Assembly: GCF_003999255.1 (NCBI RefSeq)
Contig: NZ_CP034791.1
Coordinates: forward strand, 2,582,501-2,646,500
Length of the DNA: 64,000 bases
Reading direction: 5' to 3'
DNA from: Caldicellulosiruptor changbaiensis
GTDB lineage: Bacteria > Bacillota > Thermoanaerobacteria > Caldicellulosiruptorales > Caldicellulosiruptoraceae
The notes under the pieces were generated by a model that was given only the letters and a program-made list of their open reading frames with translations, did not search any database and had not been told where the DNA came from. Below, in pieces: positions 1 to 8,194 of this stretch. A program made the position numbers and the translations under genes. Position 1 is the stretch's first letter, and every line of letters starts with the position of its first letter.

Positions 1-297
1 AATTCTATTTTGTCTGTGCTTGACGGTAAGGTTGTTATGGACAAAGAAATTGCTTTATACATTTCAGATGTATTGAAAAGGACCAGTAAACAGTTACTTG
101 AAAAAACACAAAACCTTACTGAAAGAGAGCTTGAAATTGCAAAGCTCATATCACAAGGATACTCAAATAAGGAAATTGCAGCCATGCTTTTCATCTCTGA
201 AGGTACAGTAAGAAACTACATAACATCCATTCTTCAAAAGTTAAATCTTAAAAATAGAACCCAAATTGCAGTATACTATCTTACCAAATTTTCTTAA
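1..297 (+). CDS. LuxR/NarL-type response regulator, C-terminal part (cut by window start)
   Basis: The reading frame is open from the first base and ends in a LuxR-type helix-turn-helix: LTEREL, then GYSNKEIA, EGTVRNYI and LQKLNLKNRTQ, the GerE/NarL signature. The receiver domain lies outside the window, so this is the DNA-binding half of a two-component response regulator. The codons and the DNA after the stop are duplicated with about 90% identity near 6.6 kb, where they are fused to a shortened receiver. Its target genes cannot be told from the sequence. The TTG at 10 is internal and is not the start. Confidence 0.85.
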   Translation, partial: NSILSVLDGKVVMDKEIALYISDVLKRTSKQLLEKTQNLTERELEIAKLISQGYSNKEIAAMLFISEGTVRNYITSILQKLNLKNRTQIAVYYLTKFS

Positions 298-427
298 TCT
301 CAAAAGTGTTAGACAAGAACATTTGTTAATCAATTGTTACTCAAAAGCATGCTTGAATAAATGGTCATAAAAAAATATAATCTGTCTGTACCCTGTTTAT
401 GTAGACCTTTTGTCGGAGTGATTTTTA

Positions 428-1099
428 ATGTATAAGATAATGATTATTGAAGACGATATATCTATTGCTGAAACTATAAAAAACCACCTGTCCAAATGGG
501 ATTTCGACGCACTTTATGTTACAGATTTTAAAAATATCATTGAGTGCTTTATTCAATTTGAGCCACATCTCGTGTTAATTGATATAATATTGCCTTTTTA
601 CAACGGGTTTTACTGGTGTAACGAAATACGCAAAATATCAAAAGTTCCTATTATGTTTATATCTTCTGCAAGCGATAATATGAATATCATAATGGCTATC
701 AATATGGGTGGAGATGATTTTATTGAAAAACCTTTTGATTTGAACGTCCTTACAGCAAAAGTCCATGCCCTGATAAGGAGAACTTACTCATTTGTCTCAA
801 ATATAAACCTTATTGAGCACAAGGGAGTTATTTTAAATCTCAATAATACCACTCTAATTCATCAAAATAAAAAAATTGAGTTAACAAAAAATGAATACAA
901 AATTTTGCAATTGCTTATGGAAAATGCCGGAAGAGTGGTATCCCGTGAAGAAATTATGCAACACCTTTGGCAAAGTGATAGCTTTATTGACGATAATACT
1001 CTTACAGTAAATATAACAAGGCTTCGCAAAAAGTTAGCTGAGTTAGGTCTCGAAAATTTTATCAAAACCAAAAAAGGCATTGGATATATTATAGAATGA
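428..1099 (+). CDS. bceR: OmpR-family response regulator, BceR-like
   Basis: This 223-residue response regulator has a receiver at about 1-115 and a winged-helix DNA-binding domain at about 125-222. The acidic pocket is E8-D9-D10, the likely phospho-acceptor is D52 (in LIDIILP), and the conserved lysine is K101 (in IEKPFD). The kinase gene starts 12 bases downstream, followed by a Bce-type ABC transporter. In this family the regulator activates the transporter operon when a peptide antibiotic such as bacitracin is sensed. The start has a GGAG-type ribosome binding site. The BceR assignment rests on context and domain type; the actual ligand is unknown. Confidence 0.85.
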   Translation: MYKIMIIEDDISIAETIKNHLSKWDFDALYVTDFKNIIECFIQFEPHLVLIDIILPFYNGFYWCNEIRKISKVPIMFISSASDNMNIIMAINMGGDDFIEKPFDLNVLTAKVHALIRRTYSFVSNINLIEHKGVILNLNNTTLIHQNKKIELTKNEYKILQLLMENAGRVVSREEIMQHLWQSDSFIDDNTLTVNITRLRKKLAELGLENFIKTKKGIGYIIE

Positions 1100-1111
1100 G
1101 GGGAAAAAAAT

Positions 1112-2122
1112 ATGAAGGATTACATAAACATTATAGGGGCATATTTAAAACGGAATATGTTGCTTATCATTTATCTGTTGGTTTCAAGCTGTATATTTTT
1201 TTCTATTTCATTCCTTTATTCTCTTCCTTTAGAACCCACAGTTTATAGCCTAGTACTAACATATATTTTTGCATTTATCATTGGAATTACTGACTTTTTC
1301 TCATTTTATAAACAACATATAACACTTGAAAAACTAAAACGAAACATTACGATTGCCGATTTTTCTTTTCCAATTGCAAAGGATTTGATTGAAAAAGATT
1401 ATCAAGAACTAATTAAAATCATTAATGAAAGCAAAATTGAAATTTTAACTAATAATGAGAAAGTCTATAGAGATATGATTGATTATTACACAGCATGGGC
1501 ACATCAAATTAAAACACCCATAGCTGCTATAAAGCTGGTTTTACAAGCAGAACAATCAAAAATTAGCAGTGAACTTTTAGAACAACTATTCAAGGTAGAG
1601 CAGTATGTTGAAATGGTTCTTCAATATCTTCGTATGGAAAATATGAGCAATGACTTACTACTAAAGAAATATTCACTTGACCATATTGTAAAACAAGCGC
1701 TGCGAAAATACTCTCTAATTTTTATACGAAAAAAGATAAAACTCAATTACAAAGAATTAAACTGCCATGTGTTAACTGACGAAAAATGGCTAACATTTGT
1801 TATTGAACAAATACTTTCAAATGCGCTTAAATATACAAACCCCGGTGGTCAAATCTCTATTTATATGGAAAACAATTTGCCAAATACATTGGTTATTGAA
1901 GATACAGGCATAGGTATTGCAAAAGAGGATTTGCCCCGTGTTTTTGAAAAAGGCTTTACAGGATATAACGGTCGCTTGGACAAAAAATCTACAGGTATTG
2001 GACTTTACCTTTGCAAGCGGATTTTAGATAAACTATCACACAAAATTATAATCGAATCAGAAGTTGGAAAGGGTACAAAAGTAAAAATCAACTTTGATAC
2101 TGTTGATATAGCACCAGATTAG
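1112..2122 (+). CDS. bceS: Intramembrane-sensing histidine kinase, BceS-like
   Basis: This 336-residue protein has two closely spaced N-terminal membrane helices (about 16-35 and 45-65) with almost no extracellular loop. That layout is typical of intramembrane-sensing kinases that read the state of a partner ABC transporter. The dimerisation box WAHQIKTPIAA carries the phospho-histidine H131. The ATPase domain shows the N box (LSNALKY), EDTGIGIA and STGIGLYL. It lies between the BceR-like regulator and the BceAB-like transporter, and a hairpin terminator follows. By family, it phosphorylates the upstream regulator in response to transporter flux. Confidence 0.87.
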   Translation: MKDYINIIGAYLKRNMLLIIYLLVSSCIFFSISFLYSLPLEPTVYSLVLTYIFAFIIGITDFFSFYKQHITLEKLKRNITIADFSFPIAKDLIEKDYQELIKIINESKIEILTNNEKVYRDMIDYYTAWAHQIKTPIAAIKLVLQAEQSKISSELLEQLFKVEQYVEMVLQYLRMENMSNDLLLKKYSLDHIVKQALRKYSLIFIRKKIKLNYKELNCHVLTDEKWLTFVIEQILSNALKYTNPGGQISIYMENNLPNTLVIEDTGIGIAKEDLPRVFEKGFTGYNGRLDKKSTGIGLYLCKRILDKLSHKIIIESEVGKGTKVKINFDTVDIAPD

Positions 2123-2137
2123 TTTATCTAATTAAAA

Positions 2138-2155
2138 CCTTACTAAAATGTAAGA
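2138..2155. promoter_or_regulatory. Inverted repeat, candidate BceR operator
   Basis: CTTAC-TAAAAT-GTAAG is a perfect 5-bp-arm palindrome just downstream of the kinase stop and about 55 bp upstream of the -10 of the transporter operon; a further AATGTAAG half-site lies at 2169. BceR-class regulators bind short inverted repeats ahead of their transporter operons. The operator role is inferred from position only. Confidence 0.35.
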
Positions 2156-2160
2156 TTGAG

Positions 2161-2207
2161 AAGAGAAAATGTAAGCCAAAAATAAGGCAAGCATTTTCTC
2201 TTTTTTG
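2161..2207 (+). terminator. Rho-independent terminator after bceRS
   Basis: A 10-bp stem (AGAGAAAATG paired with CATTTTCTCT, extended by a GCC/GGC inner pair) is followed by a run of six T. It separates the regulator pair from the transporter pair, which has its own -10 box (TATAAT, 2209-2214) directly downstream. So the two pairs can be expressed separately. Confidence 0.75.
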
Positions 2208-2208
2208 T

Positions 2209-2214
2209 TATAAT
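2209..2214 (+). promoter_or_regulatory. -10 box of the bceAB transporter operon
   Basis: TATAAT lies 47 bases before the ATG of the ATPase gene. There is no recognisable -35 at the expected spacing, which fits an activator-dependent promoter. This suits control by the BceR-like regulator but is inferred. Confidence 0.5.
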
Positions 2215-2260
2215 GAACAGGAATAAAAAAGTCAATTTTGCACTCGGAGGGAAGTAAAAT

Positions 2261-3034
2261 ATGACACATGTTCTTTTAGAAGTGAATAGTTTAAAGAAAA
2301 TCTACACAACAAGATTTGGTGGAAATCCTGTTCAGGCACTTGCAAGTGTATCTTTTTCAGTAGAGCAAGGAGAATATATAGCTATTATGGGCGAATCTGG
2401 TTCAGGTAAAACAACACTGTTAAACATCATTGCAGGTTTTGATAAACCTACAAGCGGTAAAGTGCTACTAAATGGCAGAGAAATTACGTCAATGAATGAA
2501 AAAGAAATCTCAGCCTTCAGACGAAATAACATAGGCTTTGTGTTTCAAGATTACAATCTTCTTGACACATTTTCTATACAAGACAACATCCTGTTACCTC
2601 TTGTATTAGCAGGAAGACCATATACAGAAATGTATGAGAGGTTAAAACCTGTTGCTGAAAAACTTAGAATTTCTGATATTCTCTCAAAATATCCTTATGA
2701 GGTCTCAGGCGGACAAAAACAAAGAGCTGCAATTGCCCGTGCACTTATTACAAAACCCCAGCTTATTCTTGCCGATGAACCAACTGGTGCTCTTGACTCA
2801 CATTCATCCGAAGAATTATTAAGACTATTTGCCGAGATAAATAATGAAGGTCAAACAATTCTTGTAGTCACACACAGCATAAAAGTTGCAAGCTATGCAA
2901 AAAGAGTTTTGTTTATAAAAGACGGAGAGATTTTTCATCAAATTTATAAAGGTTCAATGTCAAATGATGAAATGTATCAGAAAATCTCCGATACGCTTAC
3001 CATAATTGCAACAGGAGGTATCCGGAATGCTTAA
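2261..3034 (+). CDS. bceA: ABC transporter ATP-binding protein, BceA-like
   Basis: This 257-residue ATPase has Walker A GESGSGKTT, a Q-loop (FVFQDYN), the signature VSGGQKQR and Walker B LILADEPTGALD followed by the switch histidine (VVTHS). It belongs to the LolD/MacB-like class that pairs with large FtsX-type permeases. GGAGGG precedes the ATG. Its 3' end overlaps the permease gene by 8 bases, so the two are translationally coupled. By family it powers removal or sensing of cell-wall-active peptides. Confidence 0.92.
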   Translation: MTHVLLEVNSLKKIYTTRFGGNPVQALASVSFSVEQGEYIAIMGESGSGKTTLLNIIAGFDKPTSGKVLLNGREITSMNEKEISAFRRNNIGFVFQDYNLLDTFSIQDNILLPLVLAGRPYTEMYERLKPVAEKLRISDILSKYPYEVSGGQKQRAAIARALITKPQLILADEPTGALDSHSSEELLRLFAEINNEGQTILVVTHSIKVASYAKRVLFIKDGEIFHQIYKGSMSNDEMYQKISDTLTIIATGGIRNA

Positions 3035-4997
3035 ATCTTTTTATATAAAATTTGCAGCCAACAACATAAAAAGAAATACCCAAGCATATATCCCATATAT
3101 TTTGACCTGTATTGGAGCAGTTATGATGTTTTACAACATGTGTTTTTTGGCTAATACAGAAGATATCGGACATTTGAGCGATAGCCAAACGCTGAGGAGT
3201 ATTTTGCGATTTGGAGCAGGAGTAATTGGTATTTTTTCTGTTATATTTATTTTTTATGTAAACAGCTTTTTGATAAAGAGGCGTAAAAAAGAATTGGGAC
3301 TTTTCAATATTTTTGGAATGGAAAAAAGACATATAGCAAGGATTATGTTTTTTGAAACGGTAATCATAGGACTGATATGTATTGCATCTGGTATTTTATC
3401 AGGAATAATTTTAAGCAAACTTATGACACTTCTACTTTTTAAAATTGTAAGTTTTAAAGTTGTGTTTGGTTTTGAAATATCACCGTCACCCATTTTGGTC
3501 ACAACTCTTTTATTCAGCGGAATTTTTATATTAAACCTTATATATAACATCTTCTCGGTACATCTATCAAAACCCATTGAATTATTAAAAGCAAGCAATG
3601 TAGGAGAAAAAGAACCAAAAACAAAATGGCTTTTAACCATCATTGGTATAGTTTGCCTTGGGATTGGATATTACATTGCACTTACAACTGAAAAGCCTTT
3701 AGCAGCGATGAACATCTTTTTTGTTGCAGTTATCTTAGTAATGATAGCGACATATTGTTTGTTTACCGCTGGAAGCATAGCATTTTTAAAGACTCTTCGG
3801 AAAAACAAAAACTATTACTATAAACCTCATCATTTTATATGGATTTCTAACATGATATACAGGATGAAACAAAATGCAGTTGGACTTGCAAACATATGTA
3901 TACTTTCAACAGCAGTAATTGTTGTACTTTCAACCACAATTTCCCTGTATATTGGAGTTGAGGATATTTTAAAAACTCGCTATCCACAAGAAATAATTAT
4001 TACATCGGACAATATTAACTTAGAAAATGTAAAAAAAGTTGATAATACGATAATGCAGCAATTGAAAAAATTTAATATAGTTTCTAAAAACATGGTTAAA
4101 TATAAATATTTGGAGCTTGCTTTAATTCAAGATAAAACTCATTTCAGAATAAAAAAACAAAATTTTTTTGATAAGAACTCAGCCACTGCCTTTGTAGTGC
4201 CTCTTGAGGACTACAATAATATTGAAAAGAAAGTTATCAAATTATCTGATAATGAAGTTCTTCTGTATACTAGTAACGTTAATATCTCTGAGAACATTAT
4301 CAATTTCAATGGTTTCAAACTCTCAATTAAAAAACGATTAACTTCAAACTCTCTAACTAATAGCCTTACACCAGCTATTAGTTGTTTTTGGATAATAGTC
4401 AAAGACATTGAAACAATGAAGAAAATCTTCTGTTCACTAAATAGCAATAAAAACGACATGGTACAATTTTCATATTATTATGGTTTTGATTTTGATGGTA
4501 ACAAGGATAATCTCATGGACATTTGCACAGCACTAAAAAATAGCTTAAATAAAATAGTAAATAATGCAACAATTGAAGTTCGTGAAATGGCAAGAGAAGG
4601 TTTTTACTCTATCTATGGCGGGTTATTATTCATTGGTTTGTTTCTTGGACTTTTGTTTATTATGGCAACAGTGCTTATAATTTATTATAAACAAATTGAA
4701 GAAGGCTTTGATGATAGGCATCGCTATGAAATTTTACAGAAAGTGGGTATGACGCGTCTGGAGATTAAAAAGTCAATACAAAGCCAAATACTTGCAACCT
4801 TCTTTTTGCCTTTATTCTCAGCAATAGTTCACATAGCGTTTGCTTTTAAAATAATAGTTAAAATGTTACAGGTATTCAACCTTACAAATATACCTTTGTA
4901 TGCTCTTTGCACATCTGCTGTTATACTTGTGTTTGCTATATTTTATACTGGCGTGTATGCCCTTACAGCAAAAACCTATTATAAAATTGTAAGTTAG
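3027..4997 (+). CDS. bceB: ABC transporter permease, BceB-like
   Basis: I chose ATG 3027 (MLKSFYIKFAANNIKRN) because GGAGG sits 7 bases upstream and the family begins this way. The product of about 656 residues shows the BceB layout: FtsX-like helices at both ends, about ten membrane segments in all, and a large extracellular domain of about 200 residues between them (about 310-510). In the family this domain binds peptide antibiotics and signals to the kinase. A strong terminator follows, closing the four-gene module. Confidence 0.9.
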   Translation: MLKSFYIKFAANNIKRNTQAYIPYILTCIGAVMMFYNMCFLANTEDIGHLSDSQTLRSILRFGAGVIGIFSVIFIFYVNSFLIKRRKKELGLFNIFGMEKRHIARIMFFETVIIGLICIASGILSGIILSKLMTLLLFKIVSFKVVFGFEISPSPILVTTLLFSGIFILNLIYNIFSVHLSKPIELLKASNVGEKEPKTKWLLTIIGIVCLGIGYYIALTTEKPLAAMNIFFVAVILVMIATYCLFTAGSIAFLKTLRKNKNYYYKPHHFIWISNMIYRMKQNAVGLANICILSTAVIVVLSTTISLYIGVEDILKTRYPQEIIITSDNINLENVKKVDNTIMQQLKKFNIVSKNMVKYKYLELALIQDKTHFRIKKQNFFDKNSATAFVVPLEDYNNIEKKVIKLSDNEVLLYTSNVNISENIINFNGFKLSIKKRLTSNSLTNSLTPAISCFWIIVKDIETMKKIFCSLNSNKNDMVQFSYYYGFDFDGNKDNLMDICTALKNSLNKIVNNATIEVREMAREGFYSIYGGLLFIGLFLGLLFIMATVLIIYYKQIEEGFDDRHRYEILQKVGMTRLEIKKSIQSQILATFFLPLFSAIVHIAFAFKIIVKMLQVFNLTNIPLYALCTSAVILVFAIFYTGVYALTAKTYYKIVS

Positions 4998-5018
4998 TTT
5001 ATTCAATACTTTTTGTTG

Positions 5019-5066
5019 CCTTCTGCAGCAAAGGATAGATATTTTAAAAGCTGCGGAGGGTTTTTT
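5019..5066 (+). terminator. Terminator after bceAB
   Basis: CCTTCTGCAGC pairs with GCTGCGGAGGG around a 20-base loop, followed by TTTTTT. Confidence 0.75.
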
Positions 5067-5167
5067 ATTTTTGTGTAAGTATTGCCTAACTTAAAACTTA
5101 AATATTGTATATTGTTTATGTCCTGAAATGTTCAAATTGCTGAGGATAAAAAATTTTTAAAGCAAGT

Positions 5168-5362
5168 ATGACACAAACCCTTGTATTTGTAGTTGTGGGA
5201 ATTGGCATTAGTACTTTTCTTCACGGCTACATCCCAACAGGTGCACTTGCAAAAATTGCTGGCAAGAACAATCCCTTTACTGTGGTATTTGTAACTTTAC
5301 TTGGAATACTCCTTTACTTATTAAAGAGGTCAATGACTACAAAAAAAATCCATTTTTTCTAA
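5168..5362 (+). pseudogene. Fragment of an ArsP-like permease (decayed copy of the gene at 8498)
   Basis: The frame encodes VVVGIGISTFLHGYIPTG and continues almost identically to the middle of the complete permease at 8498-9469 (its bases about 9115-9240), then runs off into an unrelated tail. No start region, no FCSCS motif and no C-terminal half remain. Directly behind it lies a relic of the AraC gene that normally sits downstream, so this is a shrunken duplicate of that locus. Confidence 0.8.
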
Positions 5363-5515
5363 ATTCTAAAGCGCTCATGTCTTAGTGTTTGTGAAACACC
5401 CTTGCAAAGGTTGAACATGAGTAAAAGACTACCTTAAGAGCTATCTCAGTAGTCACTGGCTTGTCGGTTGAAAGAAGCAGGCTGCATGCGTGCTGAATCC
5501 TCACCTCAATCAAAA
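5363..5515 (-). pseudogene. Relic of the AraC-type regulator C-terminus
   Basis: The bases match those at about 9862-10025, the end of the complete AraC-type regulator on the same strand. Shared blocks include AGTGTTTGTGAAA versus TTGTGTTTGTGAAA and the CTGCATGC-GTGCTGAA segment. The reading frame is broken by several indels. About 600 bp that separate the two matched parts in the intact locus are missing here. Confidence 0.7.
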
Positions 5516-5772
5516 AGCCGGGTTTCTAAAAAACAAAAAAGCCACAGATAGTTTGCAGAAAAAATTATTTGTGGTTTACCTGTTATGAAATTATTGAATA
5601 ATTTCCTTCTTTTTTTCTTTTTCAGTTCCTCTAATTCTCTCTCTACTTTTTTTGCCGTTTCTTCAAAATACCTAATCAATTCTTCTGGAGTCATGCCTTT
5701 TGTTTCTTCGTAGATCTCCTCCTGTATCCTGTGCAGTTCTTTCATCGCGCTTGTTTCAAACATATTTGTCAC
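5506..5772 (-). CDS. Small charged protein behind a PIN toxin; possible antitoxin
   Basis: This 88-residue reading frame starts at an ATG just past the stop of the PIN-domain frame. Residues 1-58 are a highly charged, probably helical segment (KELHRIQEEIYEETKG, then EELEELKKKKRRK). The last 30 residues are hydrophobic and read through the neighbouring AraC relic, so the true C-terminus is probably altered. Small charged helical proteins next to PIN-domain genes are often antitoxins. I do not recognise the family. Confidence 0.5.
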   Translation of the reverse strand: MTNMFETSAMKELHRIQEEIYEETKGMTPEELIRYFEETAKKVERELEELKKKKRRKLFNNFITGKPQIIFSANYLWLFCFLETRLFD

Positions 5773-6242
5773 TCCTCTTCCTCTAACATCATAAGTGGTG
5801 ACACCAGTTGAATTTCTCTATAACCCATAAGTTTGTTTATTGCGTTTACGCCTTGAATTGTCCTATATCTAACTATATGCTTAAAATTCCATGATACCAA
5901 AATATCACATTCGTTAATGCTTGCTACTGCAATATGGACTGCGTCGTCGAAAAACCTTGACGGAATTATACATTCATTCACATACTTCTGCGCAAGTTCC
6001 AAAACTTGTTGGTTAATCTCAATTCTCGTGAATTCTATCTGGGACATATACTCTAATAGCCTGCTTCTTTTTGGTTCCTTGCACTTATTTAATTCAGTTA
6101 TTACTGCACTTGAAATGTATATATTGTATTTTCCTTGTTTAAGCTCTTCCTAAAATTTTCTTGTTATCTGCATATACTCAGGATTATCATGGTGGTCTAA
6201 GTGACTTATAACTGAGGTGTCAAGGTATACTCGTAGCCTCCT
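5769..6242 (-). pseudogene. PIN-domain toxin gene with in-frame amber stop
   Basis: Read from TTG 6242 the frame gives RVYLDTSVISHLDHH, the N-terminal acidic PIN motif, and later VITELNKCK and FDDAVHIAVA with the second acidic cluster, ending in LEEEE. A TAG at 6150-6152 interrupts it after ITRKF, where relatives that I recall have a tryptophan, so one TGG to TAG change would explain it. The remaining downstream frame could restart at ATG 6047 but would lack the first catalytic aspartate. It probably once formed a toxin-antitoxin pair with the overlapping small gene. Confidence 0.7.
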
Positions 6243-6352
6243 CAATGTTACAAATTTTCTCCTTTCTTACACTAACACCTCTTCCCCGCTTCTGATTTAA
6301 TTATACCACAAGCCAGCGTGTTCTAGAATATATCTTCATTATTATAAAAAAT

Positions 6353-6415
6353 TTTAGTAAAATAAAAGCATTGGTAGAAAACATTCAAGCATTTGAACTT
6401 TGAAGGTAGAGGGAA
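6353..6415 (+). repeat. 5' flank of the truncated response regulator, repeated at 43408
   Basis: The segment AGTAAAATAAAA through CATTTGAACTTTGAA recurs at about 43408-43474 with roughly 85% identity. Here it leads into a truncated response regulator gene; there it leads into nothing. Confidence 0.7.
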
Positions 6416-6422
6416 GATTACT

Positions 6423-6731
6423 TTGAAAAAACCTAAGGTCTTAATTGTGGATGATAACCCTGCCGTTTTGGACGGTCTTAAAATCATCCTTGAGCTTGAA
6501 AATTTTGAGGTTGTAAGCCTTTGCACCAATGCAAAAGAGGCAATAGAGTTTCTCAAGATGTGGCATGCTGACGTTGTTCTTATGGATAAAGTATACTCAA
6601 ATAAGGAAATCGCAAGGTTGCTTTTCATCTCTGAAGGTACAGTGAAAAACTACATAACATCCATTCTTCAAAAGTTAAATCTTAAAAATAGAACACAAAT
6701 TGCAGTATACTATCTTACTAAATTTTCTTAA
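6423..6731 (+). pseudogene. Response regulator with internal deletion (receiver fused to LuxR helix-turn-helix)
   Basis: Starting at TTG 6423 after AGAGGGAAG, the product begins as a normal receiver (KPKVLIVDDNPAV, then HADVVLMDK). It jumps directly into VYSNKEIARLLFISEGTVKNYI, the recognition region of the LuxR-type domain. About 100 residues (rest of the receiver, linker and start of the helix-turn-helix domain) are missing. The tail matches the gene at the window start almost codon for codon, and the similarity continues past the stop. It is unlikely to fold as a phospho-switch. Confidence 0.8.
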
Positions 6732-6951
6732 TCTCAAAAGTGTAAGACATAGGCATTTTTTAACAATTGTTACTCAAAGGTATGCTTGAATAAGTGCTTA
6801 TAAAAAACAAATTGAAACAACTCATTGGCGATATAACCATAGTTTTTGTTTTTGCCTACTTTTTTGTGTTTGCCAGAGTAAAGATGTTATCCAAAAATGT
6901 ACTTTCGAAGGTGTAAAATAAAGTTTTTTCTTGTGGCAATATTTTAATGCA

Positions 6952-7098
6952 TTAATGTAAAATATCGTAAATTAATCTGCCAACAAATTCTCCAATTTTA
7001 AAGGCTAAAAGAGATAATAATCCAAAACCAATAAAAATCGACAATGCCCTTATTATAGGTGGGAATTTCTCCAATTTTGCAATCATCTGTTTTAGCAT
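6952..7098 (-). CDS. 48-residue membrane peptide
   Basis: An ATG at 7098 with GGAGGT 7 bases upstream opens a 48-codon frame. The product begins MLKQMIAKLEKFPPIIRA, a cationic amphipathic stretch, followed by one hydrophobic helix (SIFIGFGLLSLLAFKIG) and a polar end. Start, ribosome binding site and composition look like a real gene. I do not recognise a family. A small membrane regulator or a type I toxin-like peptide are possible. The bases from 6732 to 6951 hold nothing else I can support. Confidence 0.6.
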   Translation of the reverse strand: MLKQMIAKLEKFPPIIRALSIFIGFGLLSLLAFKIGEFVGRLIYDILH

Positions 7099-7209
7099 TT
7101 ACCAAACCTCCAGTTCTATATCGGAGATGATTAAAGGAAAGTTACAGCAGAAGACAATCTAAATGTATCTAATAAGAATCTTCTCTTTTTCAGCAAATTG
7201 ACAAAAAGC

Positions 7210-7434
7210 TTAAAGGAGTTCTAAAAACTCTTCTAAACTTATTCCTGCTTGTTCCAAAATACTTTTTAATGTTCCTCTTGCAACTTCTTCATGCATTGGG
7301 ATAATTACGATCCTTGTTGGATTTTCTTTTTTGAGCTTGAGATGACTGCCTTTTTGTGCCACTTCCCTGAATCCAGCTTTTTTGAGCGCTCTTATTATTT
7401 CCTGTGGCTTTAGTATAGGATACCTGGAAGACAT
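7210..7434 (-). CDS. hicA: HicA-family toxin (mRNA interferase)
   Basis: This 74-residue protein has the HicA double-stranded RNA-binding-like fold signature: an N-terminal ALKKAGF helix, then the KGSHLKLKK segment carrying the catalytic histidine, then IPMHEEVARGTLKSIL. HicA enzymes cleave mRNA and are neutralised by HicB. Its ATG directly follows the stop of hicB, giving a tight two-gene operon with the antitoxin first. No defects are visible. Confidence 0.9.
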   Translation of the reverse strand: MSSRYPILKPQEIIRALKKAGFREVAQKGSHLKLKKENPTRIVIIPMHEEVARGTLKSILEQAGISLEEFLELL

Positions 7435-7635
7435 TTACACAGCCACCTCTATGGTAGTTATCAGCGGTGGCATTTGTGGTTTTTGTATTTCTTCTCCTTC
7501 GTAGTAAAGTTCAAGAGCTTCTTTTAAGTTAGCTATTGCTTCTTCGATGGTTTTTCCTTGTGAAGCTACACTGTTTTCTACGCATTTAGCTATATACCAG
7601 TTGTCCTCTTTGCTTACTATCACTGTAAACAACAT
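7435..7635 (-). CDS. hicB: HicB-family antitoxin
   Basis: This 66-residue protein shows the partial RNase H-like fold of HicB: FTVIVSKEDNWYIAKC, then ASQGKTIEEAIANLKEALELY. It lacks a C-terminal DNA-binding domain, as in the short HicB class. It precedes hicA with no gap, so both are made from one mRNA. By family it binds and silences HicA. An A-rich purine stretch with AGGTGG lies upstream of the ATG. Confidence 0.9.
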   Translation of the reverse strand: MLFTVIVSKEDNWYIAKCVENSVASQGKTIEEAIANLKEALELYYEGEEIQKPQMPPLITTIEVAV

Positions 7636-7701
7636 AATAAAACCACCTTTTTCGTCTGAAAGTTTTCACTTACAATTTTTATTATACCACACAAAAAACA
7701 A

Positions 7702-7740
7702 AAACCACAGCTTAAAAGCTGCGGTTTGATTTTTATTTTT
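7702..7740. terminator. Bidirectional hairpin upstream of hicB
   Basis: AAACCACAGCT pairs with AGCTGCGGTTT over a 4-base loop, followed on the + strand by T-rich sequence and preceded by A-rich sequence. It can act in either direction. Confidence 0.55.
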
Positions 7741-8194
7741 ACATTTTTGTAGATAGATTTTGAATACAATTTCCCTTGCAGTTTTTTATTATACACTCAG
7801 CTTTCAGTTTTTGCAATATAACCCTTTTAATTATCTCGAATAGGTGTAAAGATATTTACCACAGCGAAAAATAGTGCGAAAACACTAAGGAGAAGGTTAT
7901 AAAAAGAATTGAGGCTGCCTTCATCCTGAATGAATATAATTAAAAAATGTAATGTGTTATTCAAAAGAAACACCAAAAACTGTCGTCAGAATGGGAGTGT
8001 AGTCTACTATGAATATTATATCATAATCACGAAATAAGAATCTTCCCAAAAAATCAAGAATACAAAAAATGAACTTGAATTTTTTGTTCATTAGTTTATT
8101 ATATAATTAAATGCTTATAAACTAAATAAAAGAGAGGTGCAAAAAGCACAATTCTTTCTTTTAAAGCTGAAAAAAGAAAGATTGTGCGAAAAAT
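7741..8194. other. Intergenic region ahead of arsR
   Basis: No gene is supported here. Toward its right end lie a promoter-like TTGAAT with AT-rich TATTATATAAT (about 8075-8110) and an imperfect hairpin (ATTCTTTCTTTT versus AAAAAAGAAAGATT, about 8149-8184) in the likely 5' leader of the arsR operon. The rest is featureless AT-rich DNA. Confidence 0.4.

Noticed and set aside
8149-8184. Hairpin before arsR as a riboswitch or terminator
   Set aside because: It is only an A/T-rich imperfect stem with no T run and no known aptamer features; kept as a note in the intergenic entry.
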